A DNA stretch of 6,284 nucleotides from Burkholderiales bacterium (GTDB taxonomy: Bacteria > Pseudomonadota > Gammaproteobacteria > Burkholderiales > Burkholderiaceae). The notes beneath the pieces were generated by a model that was not told the origin of the DNA, ran no database searches, and saw only the letters and a list, made by a program, of their open reading frames with translations. Both the position numbers and the translations under genes were made by a program. Within the stretch, counting starts at the first letter, position 1. Each line of letters opens with the position of its first letter. The DNA is taken from contig CANBUA010000271.1 in assembly GCA_947372535.1 (NCBI GenBank), positions 1-6,284 of the forward strand. Direction: 5' to 3'. Of this stretch, positions 1 to 5,840 are shown piece by piece.

Positions 1-129
1 CAGTCACTGCAGGCGCAGGCCATTGACCCCATCACCTGGGTCGCGCACGATTTTGTGCTGATCCGCAGCATCCAGGGCGAGGGCCGCCATGTGGTCCTGG
101 GGCGCTGGCCGCTGGGCGGCGTGGCTTGA
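1..129 (+). CDS. thpR: C-terminal end of a ThpR-like RNA 2',3'-cyclic phosphodiesterase (LigT / 2H family), partial
   Basis: Frame 1 is open from the window edge to a TGA at 127-129, giving 42 C-terminal residues. The tail contains ITWVAHDFVLIRS followed by VVLGRWPL. This matches the usual end of ThpR proteins: a beta strand of the form W-x(4)-F-x-L-x-x-S, a short Gly-rich turn, then a final strand ending in W-P-L. Members of this family are 2H phosphoesterases that open 2',3'-cyclic phosphates on RNA, or join 2'-5' ends in vitro. The two catalytic HxT motifs would lie upstream and cannot be seen. The identification rests only on this short tail, so it is moderate. The gene ends 28 bases before gph on the same strand, so the two may be co-transcribed. 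Confidence 0.6.
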   Translation, partial: QSLQAQAIDPITWVAHDFVLIRSIQGEGRHVVLGRWPLGGVA

Positions 130-157
130 TTTCACGGCATGCCATGATCGCGTCGCC

Positions 158-880
158 ATGAAACCAAAGCAGCCCCCCCTCACCGCCGCCATCATCGACC
201 TCGACGGCACCCTGGTCGACACCCTGGGCGATTTCATCGTCGTCCTGCAGCACACCCTGGCCGACATGGGCTGCCACGCCATCGAGATCGCCCGCGTGGA
301 CCGCCGTTTCATCGAGCACACCATCGGCAAGGGCTCCGAGGACCTGCTGCGCCGCTGCCTGGCCCACGCCTGGGGCCTGCCCGACGATGACCCTGAACCC
401 ATCGCCCACGTGCCCCAAGCCTGGGTGCATTACCAACACCACTACGAACGCTTCAACGGCCAGCACGCCGATGTGTTTCCCGGCGTGCGCGAAGGCTTGC
501 AACAACTGGCGGACCTGGGCATCCCCCTGGCCTGCCTGACCAACAAGCCCACCGCCTTTGCCGAGCAGCTGTTGCAGACCAAAGGTCTGCGCCAACACTT
601 CCAGCACGTCTTCGGTGGCGATGCCTTCGAGCGCAAGAAACCCGACCCCTTGCCTTTGATCAAAACCTGCGAGGCGCTGGGCAGTCAGCCCACGCAGACC
701 TTGATGGTGGGCGACTCCAGCAACGACGCCCAGGCCGCCCGCGCCGCTGGTTGCCCCACCGTGCTCGTGACCTACGGCTACAACCACGGCGAGCCGATCC
801 AGGACGTGCCGGCGCTGGCCCACCTGAACCGACTGGATCAGCTGGATGCCGCCTGGTTCGCGCCCACCGCCAAAGCCTGA
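158..880 (+). CDS. gph: Phosphoglycolate phosphatase, HAD superfamily
   Basis: A 240-residue protein predicted to remove phosphate from 2-phosphoglycolate, a product of DNA 3'-end repair and of RuBisCO oxygenation, in the cytoplasm. All four HAD motifs are visible. Motif I is DLDGTLVDT at residues 14-22, with Asp14 as nucleophile and Asp16 as acid/base. Motif II is LTNK at 127-130, with Thr128. The motif III lysine is in ERKKPDP at 158-164. Motif IV is GDSSND at 185-190, with Asp186 and Asp190 for Mg2+. The stretch between motifs I and II (about 25-105) is the helical cap typical of Gph. An in-frame ATG at 89 would add 23 residues and overlap the upstream gene. I chose 158 because it leaves the usual short lead before motif I; neither start has a clear Shine-Dalgarno. 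Gph lies directly upstream of trpE in many Burkholderiales. Another HAD phosphatase activity cannot be excluded from sequence alone. Confidence 0.88.
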   Translation: MKPKQPPLTAAIIDLDGTLVDTLGDFIVVLQHTLADMGCHAIEIARVDRRFIEHTIGKGSEDLLRRCLAHAWGLPDDDPEPIAHVPQAWVHYQHHYERFNGQHADVFPGVREGLQQLADLGIPLACLTNKPTAFAEQLLQTKGLRQHFQHVFGGDAFERKKPDPLPLIKTCEALGSQPTQTLMVGDSSNDAQAARAAGCPTVLVTYGYNHGEPIQDVPALAHLNRLDQLDAAWFAPTAKA

Positions 881-882
881 CC

Positions 883-891
883 TGCTACACT
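883..891 (+). promoter_or_regulatory. Candidate extended -10 promoter element for the trp leader
   Basis: The bases TGC-TACACT form an extended -10 (TG, one base, then a hexamer matching TATAAT at 4 of 6 positions, including the key first T, second A and last T). It begins three bases after the gph stop codon. Nothing resembling TTGACA is found 16-18 bases upstream (862-869 is C-rich), so recognition would depend on the extended -10. The expected transcription start is about 897-899, which is at or next to the ATG of the leader ORF. This is a prediction from sequence only; the trp genes could also be read from an upstream promoter through gph. Confidence 0.42.
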
Positions 892-898
892 GTCCGGC

Positions 899-994
899 AT
901 GTTCATGCCACGCAAATTGACAAAAGGTTCGCACGACCGGGGAGCTTGGCCCTGGCGTCCGTGCACGAGCCTGTCGACTCGATTCCGCCGCTGA
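899..994 (+). CDS. trpL: Putative trp operon leader peptide (31 aa, Trp-Pro-Trp)
   Basis: A short ORF in the gph-trpE interval opens with ATG at 899, has a second in-frame ATG at 905, and ends with TGA at 992-994. The peptide begins MFMPRKLTKG and carries Ala-Trp-Pro-Trp-Arg at residues 16-20, so two TGG codons lie at 947-949 and 953-955. It is basic and has no domain. Closely spaced Trp codons just upstream of trpE are the hallmark of a leader peptide used in ribosome-mediated attenuation, known from enterics and alphaproteobacteria: scarce Trp-tRNA stalls the ribosome there and changes the downstream RNA fold. There is no Shine-Dalgarno before either ATG. If the -10 element at 883-891 is real, the message would be almost leaderless and start at this ATG. 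TGG triplets are not rare in GC-rich DNA, so the ORF could be chance. Position, the paired Trp codons and the promoter placement together make it likely. Confidence 0.6.
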   Translation: MFMPRKLTKGSHDRGAWPWRPCTSLSTRFRR

Positions 995-1098
995 ACGCGC
1001 TCCCTCGGGGCGCCCCTGCTCAGCGGCCCCCTGATTCCCTCAAGCGACCCGACGCCGCCACTGTGCCTGCCACAAGCCGTCGGGCACGGAGCGCCAAG
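945..1098 (+). promoter_or_regulatory. Putative attenuator / Shine-Dalgarno-sequestering RNA region of trpE
   Basis: Several complementary segments could form alternative RNA folds before trpE. First, TCCGTGC at 958-964, just after the Trp codons, is the exact complement of GCACGGA at 1084-1090. Second, CTTGGC at 945-950 complements GCCAAG at 1093-1098. Together these would hide the trpE ribosome-binding GGAG at 1088-1091. Third, GCGCTCC at 997-1003 complements GGAGCGC at 1088-1094, a competing cover for the same site. Fourth, GCCGCTGA at 987-994, containing the leader stop, pairs with TCAGCGGC at 1020-1027. Fifth, CCCGACG at 1048-1054 pairs with CGTCGGG at 1078-1084. No T-rich tract follows any hairpin, so control of translation start, or Rho, is more likely than intrinsic termination. 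Seven-base matches can arise by chance in this length. The pairings are direct readings; the regulatory role is inference. Confidence 0.4.
1088..1091 (+). promoter_or_regulatory. Ribosome-binding site of trpE
   Basis: GGAG ends nine bases before the trpE ATG at 1101 and supports that start. It is the element that the leader segments at 958-964 and 997-1003 could mask. Confidence 0.75.
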
Positions 1099-1100
1099 AC

Positions 1101-2579
1101 ATGACCATCACCCAAGCCCAATTCGACGAGCTGGCGGCCCAAGGCCACAACCGCATCCCCCTGGTCGTCCAAGCCCTGGCCGACCTCGACACCCCCCTGT
1201 CGCTCTACCTCAAGCTGGCCCAAGGCAAGCCTCAAAGCTTCCTGCTGGAGTCAGTCGTGGGCGGCGAGCGCTTTGGGCGTTACTCCTTCATCGGCCTGCC
1301 GGCACGCACCCTGTTGCGGTCCACGGGCCGCCAGGTCGAGGTCGTCACCGATGGCCAGGTCGTCGAGACCTTCGAAGGCAACCCGCTGGATTTCATTGCC
1401 AGTTACCAAGCGCGCTTCAAGGCCGCCGTGCCCGCCGGCCTACCGCGTTTCTGCGGCGGCCTGGCCGGCTACTTCGGCTACGAGGCGGTGCGCCACATCG
1501 AGCCGCGCCTGGCCGGTGTGCACAAGAGCGGTGGCATCGGCACGCCCGACATCCTGCTGCTGCAATGCGAAGAGCTGGCCGTCATCGACAACCTGTCGGA
1601 CCGTCTCTACCTCATCGTCTACGCCGACCCGGCCCAGAGCGGCGCCTACGCCCGCGCCACCGAGCGCCTGGCCCACCTCAAGCGCCAGCTCAATGAATCC
1701 GTGGCCGCGCCCGAGATCACCCCGACCGAGTCCCACCCCGTCGAGCGCGGCTTTGCCAAAGCCGATTACCTCGCCGCCGTGCTTAAGGCCAAGGCATACA
1801 TCGCGGCCGGCGACATGATGCAGGTACAGGTCGGCCAGCGTCTTCAGAAGAAGTTCACGGCCCACCCCTTGAGCCTCTACCGGGCGCTGCGCGGCATCAA
1901 CCCCAGCCCCTACATGTACTACTACGACATGGGCGATTTCCAGGTCGTGGGCGCCTCCCCTGAGATCCTGGTGCGCCAGGAGCAAAGCGCGCAAGGCACG
2001 ACCATCACCATCCGCCCCTTGGCCGGCACCCGCCCGCGCGGCGCCACCCCCGAGCTGGACAAGGCCCTGGAAGTCGAGCTGCTGGCTGACCCCAAAGAGC
2101 GCGCCGAGCACGTCATGCTGATCGACCTGGCGCGCAACGACATCGGCCGCATCGCCAAGACCGGCAGCGTCAAGGTGACGGACGCCTTCGTGGTCGAGCG
2201 CTACTCGCACGTCATGCACATCGTCAGCAATGTCGAAGGCTTGTTGAAAGATGGCATGAGCGCGCTCGACGTGCTCAAGGCCACCTTTCCGGCGGGCACG
2301 CTTTCGGGTGCGCCCAAGATCCGCGCGATGGAAATCATCGATGAGTTGGAGCCCGTGCAGCGCGGCATCTACGGTGGCGCCGTGGGCTACCTGAGTTTTG
2401 GTGGTGACATGGACGTGGCCATCGCGATCCGTACCGGCATCATCAAGGACCAGGTGCTCTACGCGCAGGCAGCTGCCGGCGTGGTGGCCGATTCGGTGCC
2501 CGAGCTGGAATGGAAAGAAACCGAAGCGAAAGCCAGGGCGCTGCTGTATGCGGCCGAGCTGGTCGAACAAGGTCTCTGA
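1101..2579 (+). CDS. trpE: Anthranilate synthase component I
   Basis: A 492-residue protein, full length for the family. With ammonia supplied by TrpG it converts chorismate to anthranilate, the first committed step of tryptophan synthesis. The N-terminal domain carries LLES at residues 48-51, the tryptophan-binding motif of feedback-inhibited TrpE. The C-terminal chorismate-binding domain (about 215-490) shows AAGDMMQVQVGQR (235-247), NPSPYMYY (267-274), IRPLAGTRPRG (304-314), DPKERAEHVMLIDLARND (330-347, with the catalytic-type His337), GTLSGAPKIRAMEII (399-413), RGIYGGAVGY (421-430) and ETEAKA (473-478). The LLES motif and the adjoining trpG and trpD argue for TrpE over PabB or isochorismate synthase. 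The start has GGAG at nine bases. Expression is probably set by the leader at 899-1098, and enzyme activity by tryptophan binding at the LLES site. No broken motif was seen. Confidence 0.97.
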   Translation: MTITQAQFDELAAQGHNRIPLVVQALADLDTPLSLYLKLAQGKPQSFLLESVVGGERFGRYSFIGLPARTLLRSTGRQVEVVTDGQVVETFEGNPLDFIASYQARFKAAVPAGLPRFCGGLAGYFGYEAVRHIEPRLAGVHKSGGIGTPDILLLQCEELAVIDNLSDRLYLIVYADPAQSGAYARATERLAHLKRQLNESVAAPEITPTESHPVERGFAKADYLAAVLKAKAYIAAGDMMQVQVGQRLQKKFTAHPLSLYRALRGINPSPYMYYYDMGDFQVVGASPEILVRQEQSAQGTTITIRPLAGTRPRGATPELDKALEVELLADPKERAEHVMLIDLARNDIGRIAKTGSVKVTDAFVVERYSHVMHIVSNVEGLLKDGMSALDVLKATFPAGTLSGAPKIRAMEIIDELEPVQRGIYGGAVGYLSFGGDMDVAIAIRTGIIKDQVLYAQAAAGVVADSVPELEWKETEAKARALLYAAELVEQGL

Positions 2580-2609
2580 ACGCCACACCAGCTCACAAGG
2601 AACACAGCC

Positions 2610-3194
2610 ATGTTGCTCATGATCGACAACTACGACAGCTTCACCTTCAACCTGGTGCAGTACTTCTGCGAACTGGGCGAGGAGGTCAAGGTCTACCGCA
2701 ACGACGAGATCACGCTGGATGAGATTGCGGCCCTCAAGCCCGACCGCCTGGTGCTCTCGCCTGGCCCCTGCTCGCCAGCCGAGGCGGGCATCTGCGTCTC
2801 ATCCCTCCAGCGCTTCACTGGCCAGTTGCCCATCCTGGGTGTGTGCCTGGGCCACCAGGCCATCGGCGCGGCCTTGGGGGGCAAGGTGATCCGCGCGCAG
2901 GAACAGATGCACGGCAAGACCAGCGTCATCACGACTGACCAGAAGGGCGTCTACCAGGACCTGCCCGAGCAGTTCACCGTGATCCGCTACCACTCGCTGG
3001 CCATCGAGCGCGCCACCTTGCCCGACTGCCTGGAAATCACGTCCACGACGCCCGATGGCGAGATCATGGGCGTGCGCCACAAGGGCCCGCAGACAGACAA
3101 GTCCTTCGCGCCGCTGGAAGGTGTGCAGTTCCACCCCGAGTCCATCCTGACCGAGCACGGCCACGCCATGCTGCGCAATTTCCTGCGGATGTGA
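2610..3194 (+). CDS. trpG: Anthranilate synthase component II, glutamine amidotransferase
   Basis: A 194-residue class I glutamine amidotransferase that hydrolyses glutamine and passes ammonia to TrpE. Seen in order: [13 protein letters not shown] (6-18), the oxyanion-region motif SPGPCSP (50-56), the nucleophile loop GVCLGHQ (77-83) with Cys79, MHGK (100-103), YHSL (127-130), and FHPES (174-178) with His175 and Glu177 completing the triad. It is a free-standing subunit, not fused to TrpE or TrpD. Length matches TrpG/PabA. In bacteria with one such protein it often also serves PabB in folate synthesis; whether it does so here cannot be seen. It starts 30 bases after trpE with AAGGA at 2597-2601, eight bases from the ATG. 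A second in-frame ATG at codon 4 is a less likely start. Confidence 0.96.
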   Translation: MLLMIDNYDSFTFNLVQYFCELGEEVKVYRNDEITLDEIAALKPDRLVLSPGPCSPAEAGICVSSLQRFTGQLPILGVCLGHQAIGAALGGKVIRAQEQMHGKTSVITTDQKGVYQDLPEQFTVIRYHSLAIERATLPDCLEITSTTPDGEIMGVRHKGPQTDKSFAPLEGVQFHPESILTEHGHAMLRNFLRM

Positions 3195-3199
3195 AAGAA

Positions 3200-3204
3200 G
3201 AGGG
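3200..3204 (+). promoter_or_regulatory. Ribosome-binding site that decides the trpD start
   Basis: GAGGG lies seven bases before the ATG at 3212. An in-frame GTG at 3191 overlaps the trpG stop and would place this purine run inside the gene, seven codons upstream. The well-placed site favours 3212. Confidence 0.7.
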
Positions 3205-3211
3205 CGCCAAC

Positions 3212-4255
3212 ATGACGACACTCACCGATGTCCAGGCGCTGCAACGCGTCATCGAGCACCGCGAAATCTTCCACGACGAGATGCTGGGTCTCATGCGCCG
3301 CATCATGCGCGGCGAGATGTCGCCCGTGACCATGGCCGCCTTCGTCACCGGCCTGCGCGTCAAGAAAGAAACCGTGGGCGAGATCGCCGCGGCCGCTCAG
3401 GTCATGCGCGAGTTCGCCACGCCGGTGGATGTGCAGGACAAGACCGCGATGGTCGACCTGTGCGGCACCGGTGGCGATGGCCAACACACCTTCAACATCT
3501 CCACCACGGCGATGTTCGTGGCGGCCGCAGCCGGCGCGCGCGTGGCCAAGCACGGTGGCCGCAGCGTGTCCTCCAGCAGCGGCAGCGCCGATGTGCTCGA
3601 AGCCCTGGGTGCCTTCATCAACCTGAACCCCGAGCAGGTCGCGCGCTGCCTGGCAGCCACCGGCATCGGCTTCATGTTCGCGCCCAACCACCACGGTGCC
3701 ATGAAGCACGCGGCCCCCGTGCGCAAAGAGCTGGGCATCCGCACGCTGTTCAACATCCTGGGCCCGCTGACCAACCCGGCCGGCGCGCCCAACCAGCTCA
3801 TGGGCGTCTTCCACCGCGACCTGGTCGGCATCCAGGCGCGCGTGCTGCAACGCCTGGGCTCGCAGCACGTGATCATCGTGCACGGCTGTGATGGCCTGGA
3901 CGAACTCACGCTGGCCGGGGACACCCACATTGCCGAGTTGATCGACGGCGAGGTGCGCGAATACACCGTGCACCCCGAGCAGTTCGGGCTGGCGCAGCAC
4001 GATGGCTCTGCCTTGCGCGTGAGCGATGCGCAAGCCTCGGTCGACACCGTGCGCCGCGTGCTGGCCAACGAAGCGGGCCCGGCCCGCGACATCGTGCTGC
4101 TCAACGCTGGTGCGGCCCTGTACGCAGCCAACGTGGCCAGTTCCTTGAAGGATGGCATCGAGCGTGCCCGCGAGGCCCTGGCCAGTGGCCGAGCGCTCGA
4201 AAAGCTGCAAGCCTTCGTGCAGACCACGCAGGGCTTCAAGCCCGCTGCTGCCTAA
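3212..4255 (+). CDS. trpD: Anthranilate phosphoribosyltransferase
   Basis: A 347-residue protein, the normal length for TrpD, that transfers the phosphoribosyl group of PRPP to anthranilate. A small N-terminal helical part (1-70) precedes the nucleoside-phosphorylase-like alpha/beta domain. Visible motifs are the PRPP loop DLCGTGGDG (82-90), [20 protein letters not shown] (113-132), [15 protein letters not shown] (151-165), RKELGIRT (171-178) with the anthranilate-contacting Arg171, NILGPLTNP (181-189), and DGLDELT (227-233), whose Asp-Glu pair binds Mg2+. The second motif reads KHGG and SSSSG where many family members have KHGN and SSKSG. I believe this variant occurs among Burkholderiales, and nothing else suggests loss of activity. 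An upstream GTG at 3191 would add seven residues. The gene follows trpG by 17 bases and is probably co-translated with it. Confidence 0.96.
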   Translation: MTTLTDVQALQRVIEHREIFHDEMLGLMRRIMRGEMSPVTMAAFVTGLRVKKETVGEIAAAAQVMREFATPVDVQDKTAMVDLCGTGGDGQHTFNISTTAMFVAAAAGARVAKHGGRSVSSSSGSADVLEALGAFINLNPEQVARCLAATGIGFMFAPNHHGAMKHAAPVRKELGIRTLFNILGPLTNPAGAPNQLMGVFHRDLVGIQARVLQRLGSQHVIIVHGCDGLDELTLAGDTHIAELIDGEVREYTVHPEQFGLAQHDGSALRVSDAQASVDTVRRVLANEAGPARDIVLLNAGAALYAANVASSLKDGIERAREALASGRALEKLQAFVQTTQGFKPAAA

Positions 4256-4290
4256 GTCAAAAGAACCCATCGCTTCAGGGCAGGCCCACC

Positions 4291-5094
4291 ATGTCAGACA
4301 TCCTCAACAAGATCGTTGCCGTCAAGCACGAAGAAAATGCCGCCCGCGCCAAGCTGCGCCCCTTGGGCACCGTGCGCGCCGAGGCCGAAGCACGCAACCG
4401 CGACCAGGCTGACCTGCGCGACTTCGTCGGCGCCATCCGCGCCAAGCTCGATGCCGGCCAGGCCGCCGTCATTGCGGAGGTCAAAAAGGCCAGCCCCAGC
4501 AAAGGCGTGCTGCGCGAGCACTTCGTGCCGGCCGAGATCGCCGCCAGCTACGAAAAGCACGGCGCCGCCTGCCTGAGCGTGCTCACCGACGAGCAGTTCT
4601 TCCAGGGCCACGAGCGCTACCTGCAAGAAGCCCGCGCCGCCTGCGCCTTGCCGGTGTTGCGCAAGGATTTCATGGTCGCCGACTACCAGGTGTACGAGGC
4701 CCGGGCCATGGGCGCCGACTGCATCCTCCTGATCGCCGCCAGCCTGGACGATGCCCAGATGGCTGACCTGGAAGCCTGCGCCACCAGCCTGGGCCTGGCC
4801 GTGCTGGTCGAGGTCCACGATGGCCGCGAACTCGACCGCGCCTTGCGCTTGAAGACCCCGCTGGTGGGCATCAACAACCGCAACCTGCGCACCTTCGAGG
4901 TCACGCTGGACACCACGCTAGGCCTGTTGCCCAACGTGCCGCCCGACCGCATCCTGGTGACCGAATCGGGCATCCTGGGCCCCCTGGACGTGCGCCGCAT
5001 GCGCGATGCCCAGGTCAACACCTTCCTGGTCGGCGAGGCCTTCATGCGCGCCCCTGATCCTGGTGTGGCGCTGGCCTCGCTGTTCGGGGTGTGA
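4291..5094 (+). CDS. trpC: Indole-3-glycerol phosphate synthase
   Basis: A 267-residue monofunctional TIM-barrel enzyme that closes the ring of the TrpF product, carboxyphenylamino-deoxyribulose phosphate, to indole-3-glycerol phosphate with loss of CO2 and water. The expected catalytic residues are in place: [11 protein letters not shown] (62-72) with Glu63 and Lys65, LRKDFM (123-128) with the general-acid Lys125, LVEVH (172-176) with Glu174, GINNRNL (193-199) with Asn195, and TESGI (224-228) with Glu225 and Ser226. FLVGEAFM (245-252) forms the phosphate-binding end of the barrel. The N-terminal helix (about 1-45), typical of this family, is present. No TrpF domain is fused at the C terminus, so trpF must be a separate gene outside the window. 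The start follows purine-rich AGGGCAGG at 4277-4284. The stop shares a base with the ung start. Confidence 0.96.
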   Translation: MSDILNKIVAVKHEENAARAKLRPLGTVRAEAEARNRDQADLRDFVGAIRAKLDAGQAAVIAEVKKASPSKGVLREHFVPAEIAASYEKHGAACLSVLTDEQFFQGHERYLQEARAACALPVLRKDFMVADYQVYEARAMGADCILLIAASLDDAQMADLEACATSLGLAVLVEVHDGRELDRALRLKTPLVGINNRNLRTFEVTLDTTLGLLPNVPPDRILVTESGILGPLDVRRMRDAQVNTFLVGEAFMRAPDPGVALASLFGV

Positions 5095-5837
5095 TGCAAA
5101 CCGCCATGGCCATGCCGGAACAGCTTGCCTCTGCGTCCAACCAGCTCACCGAGCCACTCCAGCGGCAATTCGACGAGGTACCGGCCGGCTGGCGCCAGCT
5201 CACCGAGGCTTTCCGCGCCTCAAGCACGGGCCAGGCCCTGATTGAGCGGATCGAAGCCAGTCGCCTGGCCGGCGACGTGATCTACCCGGCGCAGGTGTTC
5301 GCCGCCTTGCACGCCACGCCGTTGAACCAGGTCCGCGTCGTCATCCTCGGGCAGGACCCGTACCACGGCCCGGGCCAGGCCCATGGGCTGGCCTTCTCGG
5401 TCCTGCCTGGTGTGAAGTGCCCGCCCAGCTTGCGCAACATCTTCAAAGAACGCCAGCGCGACCTCGGCCTGGCGCCACCTTTGACGGGTGACTTGATGCT
5501 CTGGGCGCGCCAAGGCGTGCTCCTGCTCAACACCAGCCTCACTGTTCAGGACGGCGCTGCCGGCAGCCACGCCCGCTGGGGCTGGGAGGCATTGACCGAT
5601 GCCCTGATCGCCGCCGTGGCCCAATCGCCATCGCCCGTGGTCTTCCTGTTGTGGGGCGCGCATGCCCAGAGCAAGCGCCCCTTGATCGAATCGGCCGTGC
5701 CTGGTCATTTGGTGCTGAGTTGCAATCATCCTTCGCCCTTGTCAGCCATGCGCGGGCCTGAGCCGTTCATGGGTTGCGGCCATTTCAGCCGGTCCCGTGA
5801 TTTCCTGGCCGCCCACCACGTGCGGCTCGACTGGTAA
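5094..5837 (+). CDS. ung: Uracil-DNA glycosylase, family 1
   Basis: A 247-residue base-excision repair enzyme that removes uracil from DNA. Family 1 motifs are complete: the water-activating loop GQDPYH (86-91) with Asp88 and Tyr90, HGLAFSV (97-103) with the uracil-stacking Phe101, [10 protein letters not shown] (110-119), LLLNTSLTV (143-151) with the uracil-reading Asn146, LLWGAHAQ (185-192), and the DNA-intercalation loop HPSPLS (212-217) with His212. It is slightly longer than the enterobacterial enzyme, with extra residues at the N terminus. The ATG at 5094 overlaps the trpC TGA as TGATG, which suggests coupled translation; there is no strong Shine-Dalgarno. Starts at 5091 (GTG), 5106 or 5112 (both ATG) are also in frame. 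Its place after trpC looks like a shared transcript rather than a shared pathway. Confidence 0.96.
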   Translation: MQTAMAMPEQLASASNQLTEPLQRQFDEVPAGWRQLTEAFRASSTGQALIERIEASRLAGDVIYPAQVFAALHATPLNQVRVVILGQDPYHGPGQAHGLAFSVLPGVKCPPSLRNIFKERQRDLGLAPPLTGDLMLWARQGVLLLNTSLTVQDGAAGSHARWGWEALTDALIAAVAQSPSPVVFLLWGAHAQSKRPLIESAVPGHLVLSCNHPSPLSAMRGPEPFMGCGHFSRSRDFLAAHHVRLDW

Positions 5838-5840
5838 GCC

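Noticed and set aside
917..922. Perfect TTGACA, a possible -35 box
   Set aside because: No -10-like hexamer lies 16-18 bases downstream (around 939-946 is G-rich), and the bases are codons of the leader ORF.
32..934. Long minus-strand ORF of about 300 codons over gph
   Set aside because: It is the antisense shadow of gph, caused by high GC and few stops. The plus strand carries all HAD motifs and the antisense product is Gly/Val/Gln-rich with no recognisable motif.
1007..1016. GGGGCGCCCC palindrome as an intrinsic terminator
   Set aside because: As a hairpin it leaves only a three-base-pair stem with a four-base loop, and no T tract follows.
751..1104. Plus-strand 117-codon ORF bridging gph and the trpE start, ending in an ATGA overlap with trpE
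   Set aside because: It begins inside gph in another frame, has no ATG within the intergenic part and no Trp codons there, and its product is Arg/Pro/Ala-rich. The overlap with the trpE ATG is probably coincidence.
1440..4270. Long minus-strand ORFs opposite trpE and trpG-trpD (about 382 and 427 codons)
   Set aside because: They are the mirror frames of complete, motif-bearing trp genes. Low-complexity, His/Gly/Ala-rich translations are typical of antisense frames in GC-rich DNA.
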